The position numbers and the translations under genes are program-made. Below are positions 29,601 to 35,639 of a DNA stretch of 41,173 nucleotides, in pieces. The DNA comes from an uncultured Clostridia bacterium (GTDB lineage Bacteria; Bacillota; Clostridia; TANB77; CAG-508): NCBI GenBank assembly GCA_947601495.1, contig CANQGE010000013.1, positions 1 through 41,173 on the forward strand. Reading direction: 5' to 3'. Position 1 is the first letter of the stretch; every line of letters starts with the position of its first letter. The notes under the pieces are model-generated. The model searched no databases. It saw only the letters and a program-made list of their open reading frames with translations, and was not told the origin of the DNA.

Positions 29601-31178
29601 GTAATGATTTGACTCACTGCTTCTAGAAACTTTTTGTACTTCATAAAATTTCTCGTTAATTCTTAAAGATTTAACTTCTGAATATGGTTTTACATCAATA
29701 TATAAATCTAAAATTACTTTTTCGCCTTTTTTAGGTGTAAAAGTATTTACTCTTGATTCTGTAACATTAGAAGAATATGTATCTTCTATTGAAGGTCCTT
29801 CTGGATTTTGAGGGTTACTTGGGTTATTAGGATTGTTAGGATTATCAGGTTTTGTAGGTGTATCTGGTGTGCTAGGATTATCTGGGGTTGTTGGTACATC
29901 TGGCTCAGTTGGATTACTTGGTTCAGTTGATGTTCCTGGATTGCTTGGATTATCTGGATTAGTTGGTATATTTGGGTTACTTGGGGTGCCTGGATTAGTA
30001 GTGGTACCTGGATTTACTGGCGTAACAGTAGTACCTGGTACATTTGGAGTACTAGGGTTACTTTGTCCTGTGCTTCCTCCACTGCTACTTGAACCATTAT
30101 TATTTACGCTACTGCCTGAATTATTATTTGAGTTGTTGTTTGAGCTACCGCTTGAATTATTGCTAGAACCATTTGAATTATTTACTGTTGAACTTGATGT
30201 TGCAATAGATAAGTTGTTATTTTTGTTTGTTGTATTATTTTTTGAAGTGTTTATATTTACATCATAGTTTTTATTTTCCGCATCTCTAACAGTATCAGCC
30301 ACATCACTTCCATCAACTTTTCCATCATTATTTATATCTAAATTTTTTAGTAGTTCTTCTGATGGCTTTCTAATTTCTAAAATATATTCCATTAATTCTA
30401 CAGTATCTTTTTCATCTACAACACCATCTTGATTAATATCTGTTTTTTGTTTTTTATTTGCTCCTTTAAAAGCACTAACAATTAATATTATTGTTAAAAT
30501 TATTCCTATTATTAAACTTAATATTTTTCCTCTTTTATTTATTCTACTAAAAGCAAATATTCCTATTAAAATAGCAATTATTAATATAATTGAGAAAACG
30601 CAAATTAAAGATACCCATGGAAAAGTTTTTTCTGTTTCCAATGAAATATCTTCATCATCTATTTCTATATCTTTTTCATCTATAGCTGGCAAACTTTCTC
30701 CTTCTTCAAGACCATCTTTAATTATGGTAACATTTGCCTTTGCTCCATTTAAAATTACATGATCTGTTGAATTGGAAACTGAAGCATTATTTAAGCTTAT
30801 AGTTGTTTCTCCAGCTTTAGCATTATCTTTTACTTTAAATTTTATTTTTAAAACTTTATTTGAGCTTTCGTCTCCAGTTTTATTAGTTATTGCAAATTTA
30901 TTATTTATTTTATTATAAGTAATTTCAGACCAATTTTCTTGCTCTTCAAAATCGTCTTTTTCAATTACTTCAAAAATTTCTTCATCATAAGTTAATTTTG
31001 CAGTATAAACGTATATAGGGGTTCTATCAGTATTAAAATTAACAGAAACTGTAAGTTCATCACCTGGGTTTAATTCTGTTTTGCTAATTTCTAACTGCAT
31101 TTCATCATTTGCATACACATTCACTAAAGGAATAATTATTAAAAGTATAGTTACTAAAATTAGTGTAATTTTTTTCAT
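17661..31178 (-). CDS. giant secreted cohesin/dockerin protein with C-terminal M26-like zinc metallopeptidase
   Basis: 4505 aa. Order: signal peptide (1-23); cohesin-like domain (about 25-152); two membrane helices (about 187-210, 219-236); dockerin-like calcium repeats DINQDGVVDEKD and DINNDGKVDGSD (247-300); a Ser/Asn then Pro-rich linker (about 310-470); 13 tandem units of about 200 aa, each with a (V/I)LKDKPT-like junction (about 470-3100); a segment with GTLNGHGHTISNL (about 3320-3550) like the M26 N-terminal region; and a peptidase domain with H4090-E-T-L-H4094 and E4112 in GYGRRGGAEDYAAG, the layout of IgA1-protease/ZmpB/ZmpC enzymes. The tail is Asn/Thr-rich. Streptococcal relatives carry an LPXTG signal followed by helices near the N-terminus; here the helices are present but no LPXTG is seen. 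The likely role is cleavage of a host or microbial surface protein; the target is unknown. The ATG has GGAAAGGG 7 nt upstream. Confidence 0.9.
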   Translation of the reverse strand: MKKITLILVTILLIIIPLVNVYANDEMQLEISKTELNPGDELTVSVNFNTDRTPIYVYTAKLTYDEEIFEVIEKDDFEEQENWSEITYNKINNKFAITNKTGDESSNKVLKIKFKVKDNAKAGETTISLNNASVSNSTDHVILNGAKANVTIIKDGLEEGESLPAIDEKDIEIDDEDISLETEKTFPWVSLICVFSIILIIAILIGIFAFSRINKRGKILSLIIGIILTIILIVSAFKGANKKQKTDINQDGVVDEKDTVELMEYILEIRKPSEELLKNLDINNDGKVDGSDVADTVRDAENKNYDVNINTSKNNTTNKNNNLSIATSSSTVNNSNGSSNNSSGSSNNNSNNNSGSSVNNNGSSSSGGSTGQSNPSTPNVPGTTVTPVNPGTTTNPGTPSNPNIPTNPDNPSNPGTSTEPSNPTEPDVPTTPDNPSTPDTPTKPDNPNNPNNPSNPQNPEGPSIEDTYSSNVTESRVNTFTPKKGEKVILDLYIDVKPYSEVKSLRINEKFYEVQKVSRSSESNHYQVTLDAFNKAGVQKLNITDVKLANNITVRARYTILIDILKDKPTVENFKIDDKKEVPEISFTLNDPDKACKTAKFIIKDEEGNVVFESKFNDIKIGENKFAVNLSDGKTYHYDFDVEYDLDHNALDESIAEDFTTKADFIDDIFENKNGDLKFIREYGFEAKNLNLTSKVSKNEKLILSFENAKESYYDVKVIVVNDKEYAVQKENNVYKVELPKETNYKNQITLQTVRLENGYEASVNQTLEYSYIKEKPSIESVSTKILEGKVNFEVNTVDEENSIISVKALVKDENNNVVKTVELQKNQDSNIYSGNTDITESGSYKVEIEVTYNIGNGEEKITEEYEEKIDSPIIASFVQEKSNIPTFVKKGENVEVTYVISDNTNKEVTHILVNNVKLPTEKVNDETYKVTFKAPTQRPENGIFDVKATRIYYGEQEIQSTCNLQTEILKSELSIENLSIDDSEVSQGGKPKVRFSLTDLESTFVSGNIIIKDLETNDIQKMPIIKHASGNIIQTYELENIEEFKNYNISLEITYDLDNDNNNEKNENTKTFVSHDFNIQSNYNLTLKDVKFSLDSESGKVILKFSSENSSQNYIEKVLIGFNGVKHEYKTVKDDNTYTIEIPLEKANNTRTEITLEELILNNLKVFNKNTNSDLFQNLNPIVVFKDKPTATIGELSVNSEKTVITAKNIDFTDKDNTLSKKYAVLKLNNEIINKVEITDPNEIKFTSNEIYAEGTYFIQILADYEINDAKSHLQEAISDEKEVKVGVNLEITSVSAEKYAQKGKTAEITFTVKSNTSKDIQSVEINGILATNLHKDETGAYKAEIVMPQEVGNKEFKVTKVVCADEELEIKNNPSVTIFILKDKLSVSELRLNLDNIKPILSFKITDDDMSFVSGRILITDTETGEQTEVPLTKDNYNYNLDVAEYKKYSIELKITYDLDFDINNNENQAEESFGIQELYFVKEYELKVSDLVVLNVDRTDNRVTLQFKSTNKSIYDLANITVGENSYLAKKVENTTDTYTFDYMISNEQLGKRTEIKIDSVSLTNNKKLEVTDDVKTVIFKTPPIANNIKLENVQNTRIKVTYDVKDDDKTLSKLYIVLKDEQGNTIEDKTVEKDIREVNFNVSEAKKYKVEILGDFNLVDGLSHSREKLLESENEVEIVPTAAITTNSVSNRYPNKGETVEISYKILSNVNSAPTKVVVNDNSEYDLQAVGTPNDYKMIFKVADYATTENININKIYFANGQTVTLSQAHQEKVEVLKAVPTVNITSTDHLNQNIVSFIITITDQDNAVTGGKASIHAQEISLHSGSNPFNVTVEPDEEHTLNVEVDYDLDNDELTAGTEEDHNTNKITMNKNFTLVSDYKLTVSNLATYKTESNEPSSYFTKGEQIQLRFNSSNSTSYEPETVVVNDLKDEKFEGTEYQVKKVQDGSSEHQYYVDIVTNTVSGLQELTIDSVKLNSSKVETEFEGKDLTAKFEVLKDKPTMTDYTSTNHENSIIVKFNITDTDNALLESKLKLIDVQSDAEVKSETITVGANTHTFENLETGKQYKIILENNFSLREDRQDVQNEIVKEEQLEITDKNNVDFRMKNLSISERVPTNSKVHISFENGVLSYKDVDSITINDIKYPVTKGNDNIYKLDLDPGEKGVNILRLQSVGIGTKTFEINRNLRYVHEKVLPTAIEVTDINENTKDNLAIIKYKLVDEDSTVKSLKAYMKNSAGSIIATSEDISEFSTTDVNTLEMPLLKLNEYHIELRANHDIGDGETFEETALFTKSMISESRATVVEQTIDKEYSNKEEEVTITVKLNTNVDQEVRKIYIGEDAFDAVKVKNEKGEIVNDTYTVTLISPKKTGIFEQRVTKVQIGNSLIDTDHISYAEGVEPCNIQVLKDKPTLTHFMIAEDGSKATFKINDLDESLAKPHPKMIVKDMTNNGKVVAEKDLTKGGKDYEYKLKELGMTDVNHNYNITVDVSYDLKPTEKVSIFRRIANFITNAISGEENDESEEFTTTGTEKIYDETFLLTSKLTYKLDFKDGVGYYFLTRKKDDDDSAVIFDCTTGTPYKVVKVIINDKEYNVEPGTKEGNYRVLIRAENINLNWITYQKVILENGVSLDIPEKDGVSRIPVRVVQETPTFNILEYSEDVKEKKVRFRFKLVDEDEKMASEFTFKLMDSQNGLIAEKEVKRTDTTVEFDIPNPPTAVYKLQVRAKLYEVPGYDGFYIDWPAFDGDFKSSVNSSILGSKFSTVYPSKGETITIDYTISSTTVIKIDPEDHTNQDKAVGISYLVINGKDYDVQTLDNEQYRVYYTADNKTGVQDVDVSAIKFTNGTTEEFIRKDQIDVLKDMPEIRNYKVENQLDKNKVKFSFDLVDNDHILTSNNIYARVNDNDQNVNVEHSKTVTHNELEFNAKQDELSKFEVFASFDLDTDILKNETSSDDNSYIDKSIFEKPFMLTGDYSVDIKNIETYNSKGEKTEYFEKNEDILVKFESTTKVPELCVETVKINDTVYEPEKDENNIYTLTIKGSDKAGKVNLPISSVTLNSGNEIEIKNANINYEILKDVVKVKELKSAVSDNGDIVNVDINIEDNDKSNNKLRLEIKDEYNQPVNLSTSDLNVGTNRVTFEKTSAEKYFATIYSDYDRDLDKTNNPNHYTNMNIYYQIISINTRYIEMKDIVDIALYKFGDDGRAEKVNSLTENNLQVLENCLVKVSMRNIAPFYSNITDYNVENGKLRLVLAYTDAMVFTGKEELKPLEVTLDILEGSSSGYQYDGSFQSLVDKMRLNPTGTFDLDKDYDLDEYAVNTNSKAIIDFEFKGTLNGHGHTISNLHKPFFSLLKDATIENIVFRGTDFINQGSQATVVLNANHSNLSNLNIDLVTIRGGNNNAGIAYEITNGSVIDKCNVVNLNFSVMYSNQNNAGAVVSLKDSTIQNCYIAGTMPSGWQVNSGFVAQASGNSNIINNIVNLKVSPYFGNEYIGNGGILARGTATLKNNLSLMNTNSKIYTIYNENKNTATLAEGSKDNYQLKETNCLKNTLSNAVKEVDAKDIDSSFFKKLDFSDQAWVIDGNTSINNLPVLKSVSASFSDDGEQPENTEVYIPDYNRVHKLPDYDSNKEIVYHNMYKIMPFYDAKEIIRDGNKIPADNELSTKIVKYVIPYDKSGKMISSLTTENYNSLNEIRIVFTDKTSKKYHIDFDDYYGNVASYMISDLNVGYNYNKYIINPNLDIINYLVTEASSYTYDNDLEPIVSREDSRLYKEHFENYTKNHIKDFIINTLVNMDYSMSFESEVLDNLIKQDLVRTGKLKNLLFAYNYFTYWYNLDMDGINVADSIMFHANEMFDNRMTMANITNELITGTNSATNGTAGFYNNGLAKYTKLTNLGLFLDYYVQTLTHYTDGNTWFKEHWKGGRYYTVSIDKEGVDYTLWDHLKKDGKVQNDFLPLCTVPENSTYAIASPTQAYFGSLRVYMTDPSNPDQIAAFEKKVNVWLKEVKAFYEFGYTYWGKDTLNKYCDVNYDMRTTYTGQGNATVYNNPLTTQEPYHKYFIEAINRWAGTSGGAYANGNEVFWVVIKMLDNFRVGTHETLHNQDSKIFLNGYGRRGGAEDYAAGFLQQYYRDGWVSPNIFDDDLMKENSTQNFYRATVENDKKLSVFYKNYFNTNDFLDWIEAKAFFTLSPEDQAKLAVQVSYPQVDEAHQDEGDDVVAYTPLTTDRVQGMNLKSMEALWDNRIMLRPGVKEYEQRSPGADTDSIFNIHWYQPHADNDRPDGANFKYLAWQMAGERGYYDGLCAYYSQKYVGIKNGKGGNTTDLTALRYIMNDDKITFREYKLNRYKELGKHYEEQGTYINAKEIYEKYLEALIKDAQSGNRNLSNSTAVKKQYFRQIQKETEDFTINPFDKNPNAKSISLELEDNLLNITEIQLDNLNITNTVENTIANKTEENTDNSSYNIVDENSNTQNIVEENDFTNTTNTTNTISTKKNINTNTVENQNVTVQNKTK

Positions 31179-31226
31179 TTTTGTACCCTTTCCTTTTTTT
31201 ATTTTATTTGTGACATATCTTTAAAT

Positions 31227-31255
31227 ATTTTACCATAAATTAGGAAAATAAGCAA
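31227..31255 (-). promoter_or_regulatory. promoter of the giant protease gene
   Basis: TTGCTT (31250-31255), 17 bp, then TAAAAT (31227-31232) with an extended TGG before it, on the minus strand. It lies directly behind a terminator hairpin. Confidence 0.6.
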
Positions 31256-31256
31256 T

Positions 31257-31279
31257 AAAAAAATGCTTTATTAAAAGCA
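31257..31279 (-). terminator. second terminator behind the zinc-peptidase cassette
   Basis: TGCTTT (31264-31269) and AAAGCA (31274-31279) form a 6-bp stem; on the minus strand a run of seven T follows. Together with the hairpin at 31292-31319 it insulates the giant gene from its upstream neighbour. Confidence 0.6.
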
Positions 31280-31291
31280 CTTTTTAGCAAT

Positions 31292-31319
31292 AAAAAAGAG
31301 CACTATCGTGCCCTTTTTT
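31292..31319 (-). terminator. cassette 1 terminator
   Basis: On the minus strand AAAAAA-GGGCAC-GATA-GTGCTC-TTTTTT: a 6-bp stem with one G-U pair, flanked by A and T runs, beginning a few bases after the peptidase stop codon. GGGCAC echoes the GGGGCACC stems that close the cassettes at 35.6 and 36.2 kb. Confidence 0.8.
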
Positions 31320-31323
31320 GAGG

Positions 31324-32286
31324 TCATTGGAAAACGATTTCGTACCCTTCGTCTGTTTCGATTATCGTCATGTTTTCGACATCTTCGACGAAGTAGTTTT
31401 GCCGTATTATTCCAATTTGCTCGTCGGTCGGTGTGAAGGTTCTACAGTAGGCACTCAGGATATCCTGAGAAATAATGGCCAGGTAGTAACCAGTATCGTC
31501 AAACGATTTTCCCAAATTTCCAACCAGGTCAGAAAAAACCTCTCCAATGTTGTCTACTTGGTAGAAGACCTGCGGAACATCTTTCAGCCTTTCGGAGATG
31601 TGTTCTGATATATCGAAATTGGGATCCTCTATATATCCAGAGACGATTTCCATCTCGTTTACGGCGCACAGCTGGTTTGCTACCATCCGATAGTATTCAT
31701 ACGCCTCGGTTGGAAAGTAGGTTATGCTAGCAAATGCCGCAAATTTGCTAGCTAAGATGTCTGCCATTCCTTCGTCAATTGCAGAATCAACCACGCTTGT
31801 GACGCCAAGATAATGCATTACCTCATGCACATACGTTGACGTGAGGAATATGGAATAGTTTGCGTTTTCGAATAGTATCACATTCAAACCTATTCCTTTT
31901 GATCCTCTTGGTGTGTATCCTGCAGTGAATTCTTCCTCCATCGGTGCAACGAAGTAATTTACTTCCATATTTTGAAGTTTTTCGCTCACATCGATGTTGT
32001 AGACTTCTTCGAAGAATTGGCCTATCCTTTCGTTCAGTGAAGTGAATTTTTCCACATCGTCTTTTCCTGGATTGTACTCTATTTCGTATGTTTCCAGATT
32101 TTCCTGCTGATGATATATCTCGATATCGCAAAAGATGTGGACCTCATTTTCCCGGAGCCAATACTGATTTTCTGTGGCTTCTTTATTAACTGATGTTGAA
32201 GTTGCTGTGAAGATGCCAACTCCAAAAAAAGCCACTAATAAAAATACGACAACAATTATAATAACAATGTCTTTCGTTCTTCCCAC
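31324..32286 (-). CDS. membrane-anchored gluzincin-like zinc metallopeptidase, foreign composition
   Basis: 320 aa from the GTG at 32286, which has GGGAGAG upstream; an ATG 17 codons earlier has no ribosome site. A single N-terminal membrane helix (about 5-24) without charged cytoplasmic domain puts the rest outside the cell. The active-site motif is H154-E-V-M-H158, with E172 in DEGMAD as probable third zinc ligand, the HExxH-(13)-E layout of gluzincins. I cannot assign a peptidase family. Codons are far richer in G and C than in the flanking genes (many TTC, AAC, GAC, ATC). The gene is a self-contained unit with promoter and 5' hairpin (32385-32440) and terminator (31292-31319). Substrate unknown; in this position it might process surface proteins, but that is speculation. 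Confidence 0.82.
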   Translation of the reverse strand: MGRTKDIVIIIVVVFLLVAFFGVGIFTATSTSVNKEATENQYWLRENEVHIFCDIEIYHQQENLETYEIEYNPGKDDVEKFTSLNERIGQFFEEVYNIDVSEKLQNMEVNYFVAPMEEEFTAGYTPRGSKGIGLNVILFENANYSIFLTSTYVHEVMHYLGVTSVVDSAIDEGMADILASKFAAFASITYFPTEAYEYYRMVANQLCAVNEMEIVSGYIEDPNFDISEHISERLKDVPQVFYQVDNIGEVFSDLVGNLGKSFDDTGYYLAIISQDILSAYCRTFTPTDEQIGIIRQNYFVEDVENMTIIETDEGYEIVFQ

Positions 32287-32384
32287 AACACTCTCTCCCT
32301 TCGTGGGTGTAGGTCCTAAGTTGCCAAAAGCCAGCATATATAATAATATATATCGTTACGGCATTAAAGCCGGGGAGCAAATTA

Positions 32385-32440
32385 AAGATGTAGTTTCCTA
32401 CATCTTCTTTTATTATATAATATTTTTTTAATTATGTAAA
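32385..32440 (-). promoter_or_regulatory. cassette 1 promoter with hairpin at the transcript 5' end
   Basis: TTTACA (32435-32440), 17 bp, TATAAT (32412-32417) on the minus strand. About seven nt further on, where transcription should begin, stands a 9-bp hairpin, AAGATGTAG-GAAA-CTACATCTT (32385-32406), with a GNRA loop. A leader of about 120 nt then runs to the GTG start. A hairpin at the extreme 5' end would be expected to shield the message from decay. Confidence 0.75.
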
Positions 32441-34591
32441 GTATTTATAAATTTTATTTAGAAGGCTCCACCGCCTCCGCCACTTCCGGCCTCCACCAGA
32501 GTATCCTCCGCCTCCAGAGAATCCTCCGCCTCCTCCAGAAAAATCTCCGCCTCCACTATTTCCAAATGACTCTAGCATTGACATACTCACATCTGTATAA
32601 CTTTTAAGAAAAACTGCATCAAGACCACCATATCTATAAAAATAATAGTAATCAGATATAATAAATTTTTCCATTTCATAAGCCATATTTAATAAATCAT
32701 CATCTAAATTTAATCCTTTAATTCTGCTTAATAGTTTATCGGCAATTCCAAAACTTACAGCATAAGCTAAATATTTTCCCCACAACACCACTTGTTCTAT
32801 ATCTCTATCTTCCATTATAGAATAGTTTTTTATCTTATCTTTTAAGAAATTTAGTCTATTATAATCCTCCAGCATACTTGGATTATTTTTTAGCATTAAA
32901 TTATCTGTCAATAAAATAATTGTTGATATACAAATTAAAATTTCATCTGCTACAATATATTTAGCAGAAATAAAGAAATATGTTAATGCAATTATAATTC
33001 CGAAAAATACAAGTAAGCTTATTGTTGTTGTTACTACTTTTTGACCTGTTACCTTTTGCACACTCTTATTTATAGCCCTTCTTATAATTATTATTAGATT
33101 TAAAGGAATAATCATAAGTCCCATAATTATTGGGAAAAACATAATAATAGCCATTAATATTGCAGTAATGAATCCTATTTGTGATGATGGATTATATACA
33201 TTAAATCCATTGTATAAAATATGTTTACCTGTTAAAAATAAGCAAATAATAAACAAAATAGTATTAAAAACACGTATAATTGTTGGAACTTTTGTTTCAT
33301 TTGCTTTTAAGCTTGACAGATTTTTTTCAGCTAACTTATTTAACTCTTGGAATTTGTCATTAGCATCTTTTTCTTTTGGCATTTCCTTTAATCTTTCTTC
33401 CAAATAAGCACCAGGTTTTCCATTAAATATCCATTCATATATAAATGCTTCAATTTCGTCCATCTGATCTTCAAGTTCAAAATTTTTGCTAATTAAATAA
33501 GTATAATTTTCTTTTGCTGAAACAATTCTAGGTTTTATTTCTATTTTAATTATACCTTTATCAATTAAATTTAAAGCAACAGCGATAATATCTCTTGCTA
33601 AAACATTTCTACTTCCTTGAATACACCCTGCAATCATTGGATTGTATTTTTTAAATAATTCATCTTCCTCAATTATCATCGGTATATATTTTTTATCTTT
33701 TTCAAAAATTAATAGTAAAACAATCCAATAAATTAATAAGATTAGCGCAAATAGAAGAATATATTCTGTAAATTTATCTTTTCCTTCTTTGTTATCCAAA
33801 ATTGCTTTTTCATCAGCTAGCACAATTCCTATTGCATCTATTTTAGATTCTTTTGTTGAATTAATGATATTTTGATTATCAAATAATATACGGGCTGCCA
33901 CATATTGACCTGGTTTTACATTTTTAACGTTAAAATTAGCATGTCTATTATTTATTATTTTTGATTCTCCATTATATGGACCATGTCCCCAAATTTTGAT
34001 ATCTGAATTATTATTAGGTAAATATATATCTATATTTAATTTTTTTATAGTTTCATCCCATGCTCCACCTATAAAATTATAATATAGCTCTCCTATATCA
34101 TTATGCTTTACACATAAATTATTAATTGTATAATATATTTTAAAAGTTTTTTCCTCATCTGTAGAAGGTGAATATATTTTTATTTTTTTAATACCATCTG
34201 TATTCGTTTCGGTATAAACTCCATTGTCACCATTTTGAGTTGAATATTCAGCTCCAAGAGAAAATGACGTTTCGCTATTTTCTAAAACAACTTTTTCAAC
34301 AAGAACACTTTCTCCATTATATATGTCATCATCAATTCTATCATTTTTGATAATTTCTTCATTCTCAATATCTGTAAAATTGTAAGGAACTGTAATATAA
34401 ATTCCATTATAATGTCCGTTAAATTTATATGTTAATTCTTGCTCAATTTTAACAGAACCATCACTTTGAATAGTTGCTTGAATGTCCATATTGTCAATAG
34501 AATAGCTATTAGCTTCTGCTTTATTTTGAAAAGCTAAAATTATTAATATAACTACTACAAAAAAAGTAAATACATTTATCTTTCTTTTCAT
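32432..34591 (-). CDS. DUF2207 membrane protein, 3' end frameshifted
   Basis: 719 aa as written. DUF2207 proteins are membrane proteins of unknown function with an N-terminal signal/anchor, an extracytoplasmic beta domain (here about 28-250), a membrane helix (about 275-292), a cytoplasmic part, further helices (about 445-465, 475-500, 520-560) and a glycine-rich C-terminus. The tail here reads SGGGGGFSGGGGYSGGG and then switches to RKWRRRW. Removing one base in the GGCCGG at 32486-32491 restores GGSGGGGGAF and a stop at 32458-32460, the ending typical of the family. The extended frame also runs through the promoter of the next gene, so the extra base looks like an error or a recent lesion. 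AGGAGATGTGAA precedes the ATG. It follows DUF1653 by 18 nt, probably in one operon. Confidence 0.88.
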   Translation of the reverse strand: MKRKINVFTFFVVVILIILAFQNKAEANSYSIDNMDIQATIQSDGSVKIEQELTYKFNGHYNGIYITVPYNFTDIENEEIIKNDRIDDDIYNGESVLVEKVVLENSETSFSLGAEYSTQNGDNGVYTETNTDGIKKIKIYSPSTDEEKTFKIYYTINNLCVKHNDIGELYYNFIGGAWDETIKKLNIDIYLPNNNSDIKIWGHGPYNGESKIINNRHANFNVKNVKPGQYVAARILFDNQNIINSTKESKIDAIGIVLADEKAILDNKEGKDKFTEYILLFALILLIYWIVLLLIFEKDKKYIPMIIEEDELFKKYNPMIAGCIQGSRNVLARDIIAVALNLIDKGIIKIEIKPRIVSAKENYTYLISKNFELEDQMDEIEAFIYEWIFNGKPGAYLEERLKEMPKEKDANDKFQELNKLAEKNLSSLKANETKVPTIIRVFNTILFIICLFLTGKHILYNGFNVYNPSSQIGFITAILMAIIMFFPIIMGLMIIPLNLIIIIRRAINKSVQKVTGQKVVTTTISLLVFFGIIIALTYFFISAKYIVADEILICISTIILLTDNLMLKNNPSMLEDYNRLNFLKDKIKNYSIMEDRDIEQVVLWGKYLAYAVSFGIADKLLSRIKGLNLDDDLLNMAYEMEKFIISDYYYFYRYGGLDAVFLKSYTDVSMSMLESFGNSGGGDFSGGGGGFSGGGGYSGGGRKWRRRWSLLNKIYKYFT

Positions 34592-34609
34592 TTCACATCT
34601 CCTAAAAAT

Positions 34610-34867
34610 CTATTTATTAAAGTTTTTGGCAACACTTTCTATATTTTGCAATTCAAATCTATATTTTTGTGTAACACCAGGATATTTTTCATGGTCAACT
34701 TCACTTAAAAACATTTCTAATGGTCTTACCCATAATCCCCCATCTTCATATAATTTTCGGTAAACTACAACTTTTTCTTGTGTTTCTGATTCTTGTGCAA
34801 CATCCACAACAAGATAATAGTCTCCTTTAAAATGTTTATAAATACCATTAATTTTAATTTCTCTCAT
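34610..34867 (-). CDS. DUF1653 protein
   Basis: 85 aa, soluble. The DUF1653 pattern is plain: KINGIYKHFKGDYYLVVDVA at the start, a central VVYRKLYEDGGLWVRPLEMF, then RFELQ near the end. Function is unknown; these small beta-rich proteins are widespread. Length is normal. AGAAAGGAAA lies 6-10 nt before the ATG. It is the first gene of a unit with the DUF2207 protein and has its own promoter (34911-34939). Confidence 0.9.
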   Translation of the reverse strand: MREIKINGIYKHFKGDYYLVVDVAQESETQEKVVVYRKLYEDGGLWVRPLEMFLSEVDHEKYPGVTQKYRFELQNIESVAKNFNK

Positions 34868-34910
34868 TTTATATTTCCTTTCTGTTTTTGCTTTAAATTA
34901 ATTTAAAATA

Positions 34911-34939
34911 ATTTTATGTTATATTAAATGTAAAGTCAA
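34911..34939 (-). promoter_or_regulatory. promoter of the DUF1653-DUF2207 unit
   Basis: TTGACT (34934-34939), 17 bp, TAAAAT (34911-34916) on the minus strand, about 45 nt ahead of the DUF1653 ATG. Confidence 0.6.
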
Positions 34940-35014
34940 TTTATATTTTATTAAAAAATATTTTATATAATTAAAACATTCAAATTTTAATATACTTTTT
35001 AACAAGTATCTAAT

Positions 35015-35065
35015 TTTACTTTTATGTTGACCTATTGTATAATATATTCATAAGGCAATAGCCTT
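35015..35065 (+). promoter_or_regulatory. cassette 2 promoter with 5'-end hairpin
   Basis: TTTACT (35015-35020), 17 bp, TATAAT (35038-35043). The hairpin AAGGC-AATA-GCCTT (35052-35065) begins about where transcription should start and is followed by TTGTAT, as in cassette 3. The leader from there to the ATG (35066-35242) is long, about 180 nt, pyrimidine-rich and poor in G, hence largely unstructured; I see no convincing ORF in it apart from a 19-codon frame without a good ribosome site. Confidence 0.75.
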
Positions 35066-35242
35066 TGTATTACCTCTTTTTTCCCATCAGCATTGCTGAA
35101 AACGACCAAGAAGGATGGTGATAATTTCTAAATTTAGCAAACCATTAACTTACTCTACTTACTTACCCTGCTAACTTTCTCGACTCAGTCACTACTACCA
35201 GCACATATTATCTAGACATTCGTGACTAAGGAGGAATTCTGA

Positions 35243-35599
35243 ATGAGTCTTCAACTTACTGAAATGGAAGCTATGCAACTATGCAACCTGATCTACGATG
35301 ATATCGTGAACGCTCTCAGAAAGCTATACAACTTTCAGGACAACGACGACCCGAAGGCAACCTACTGGGGGCACAAGGAACATGCGGTTGGCAATGGTGT
35401 TTACATCTTCCGCAACGGCTATGTCGTAAAGCTTTTCTTTCAGCCGATGTGCCATGGGACCTTCAAGATTTGGCTTGGAAAGTGGAACGACACATCCAAC
35501 CTTCTCTTCACCAATCGCGAAAAAAGCACTACCATTGACGATGTCAAGTCCATTCTCGACAAAGTCGAAAAAGGAGACATCTCTTTCTGGGAGAACTGA
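35243..35599 (+). CDS. GD(I/V)SFW family protein, copy 1, foreign composition
   Basis: 118 aa, probably cytoplasmic: no signal peptide or membrane helix. I do not recognise the family. It is clearly homologous to the 111-aa product of the next cassette: both have G(V/I)(Y/F)(I/L)F-x-N-x-Y-x-V in the middle, a WLG-x-W motif, and end in V-x-x-GD(I/V)SFW. The N-terminal 40 residues are helical and diverged. Codon use is C/G-ending (AAC, GAC, TTC, ATC, CTC), in contrast to the AT-rich genes on either side. AAGGAGG lies 8 nt before the ATG. It forms a single-gene unit with a strong promoter, a long leader and a terminator at 35640-35680. Confidence 0.78.
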   Translation: MSLQLTEMEAMQLCNLIYDDIVNALRKLYNFQDNDDPKATYWGHKEHAVGNGVYIFRNGYVVKLFFQPMCHGTFKIWLGKWNDTSNLLFTNREKSTTIDDVKSILDKVEKGDISFWEN

Positions 35600-35639
35600 A
35601 ACGCGAACAATCTCTTGGAATAGGAATATGAAAGGAGGA

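Noticed and set aside
29833-30267. 144-codon plus-strand frame rich in Gly, Leu and Val
   Set aside because: It is the complement of the Pro/Asn/Ser linker in the giant gene; its low-complexity composition is a reflection of that linker and it lacks a ribosome site.
30600-30720. LPXTG-type sorting signal in the giant protein
   Set aside because: The closest string near the membrane helices is SLPAID, which lacks the required T-G. The C-terminus also shows none.
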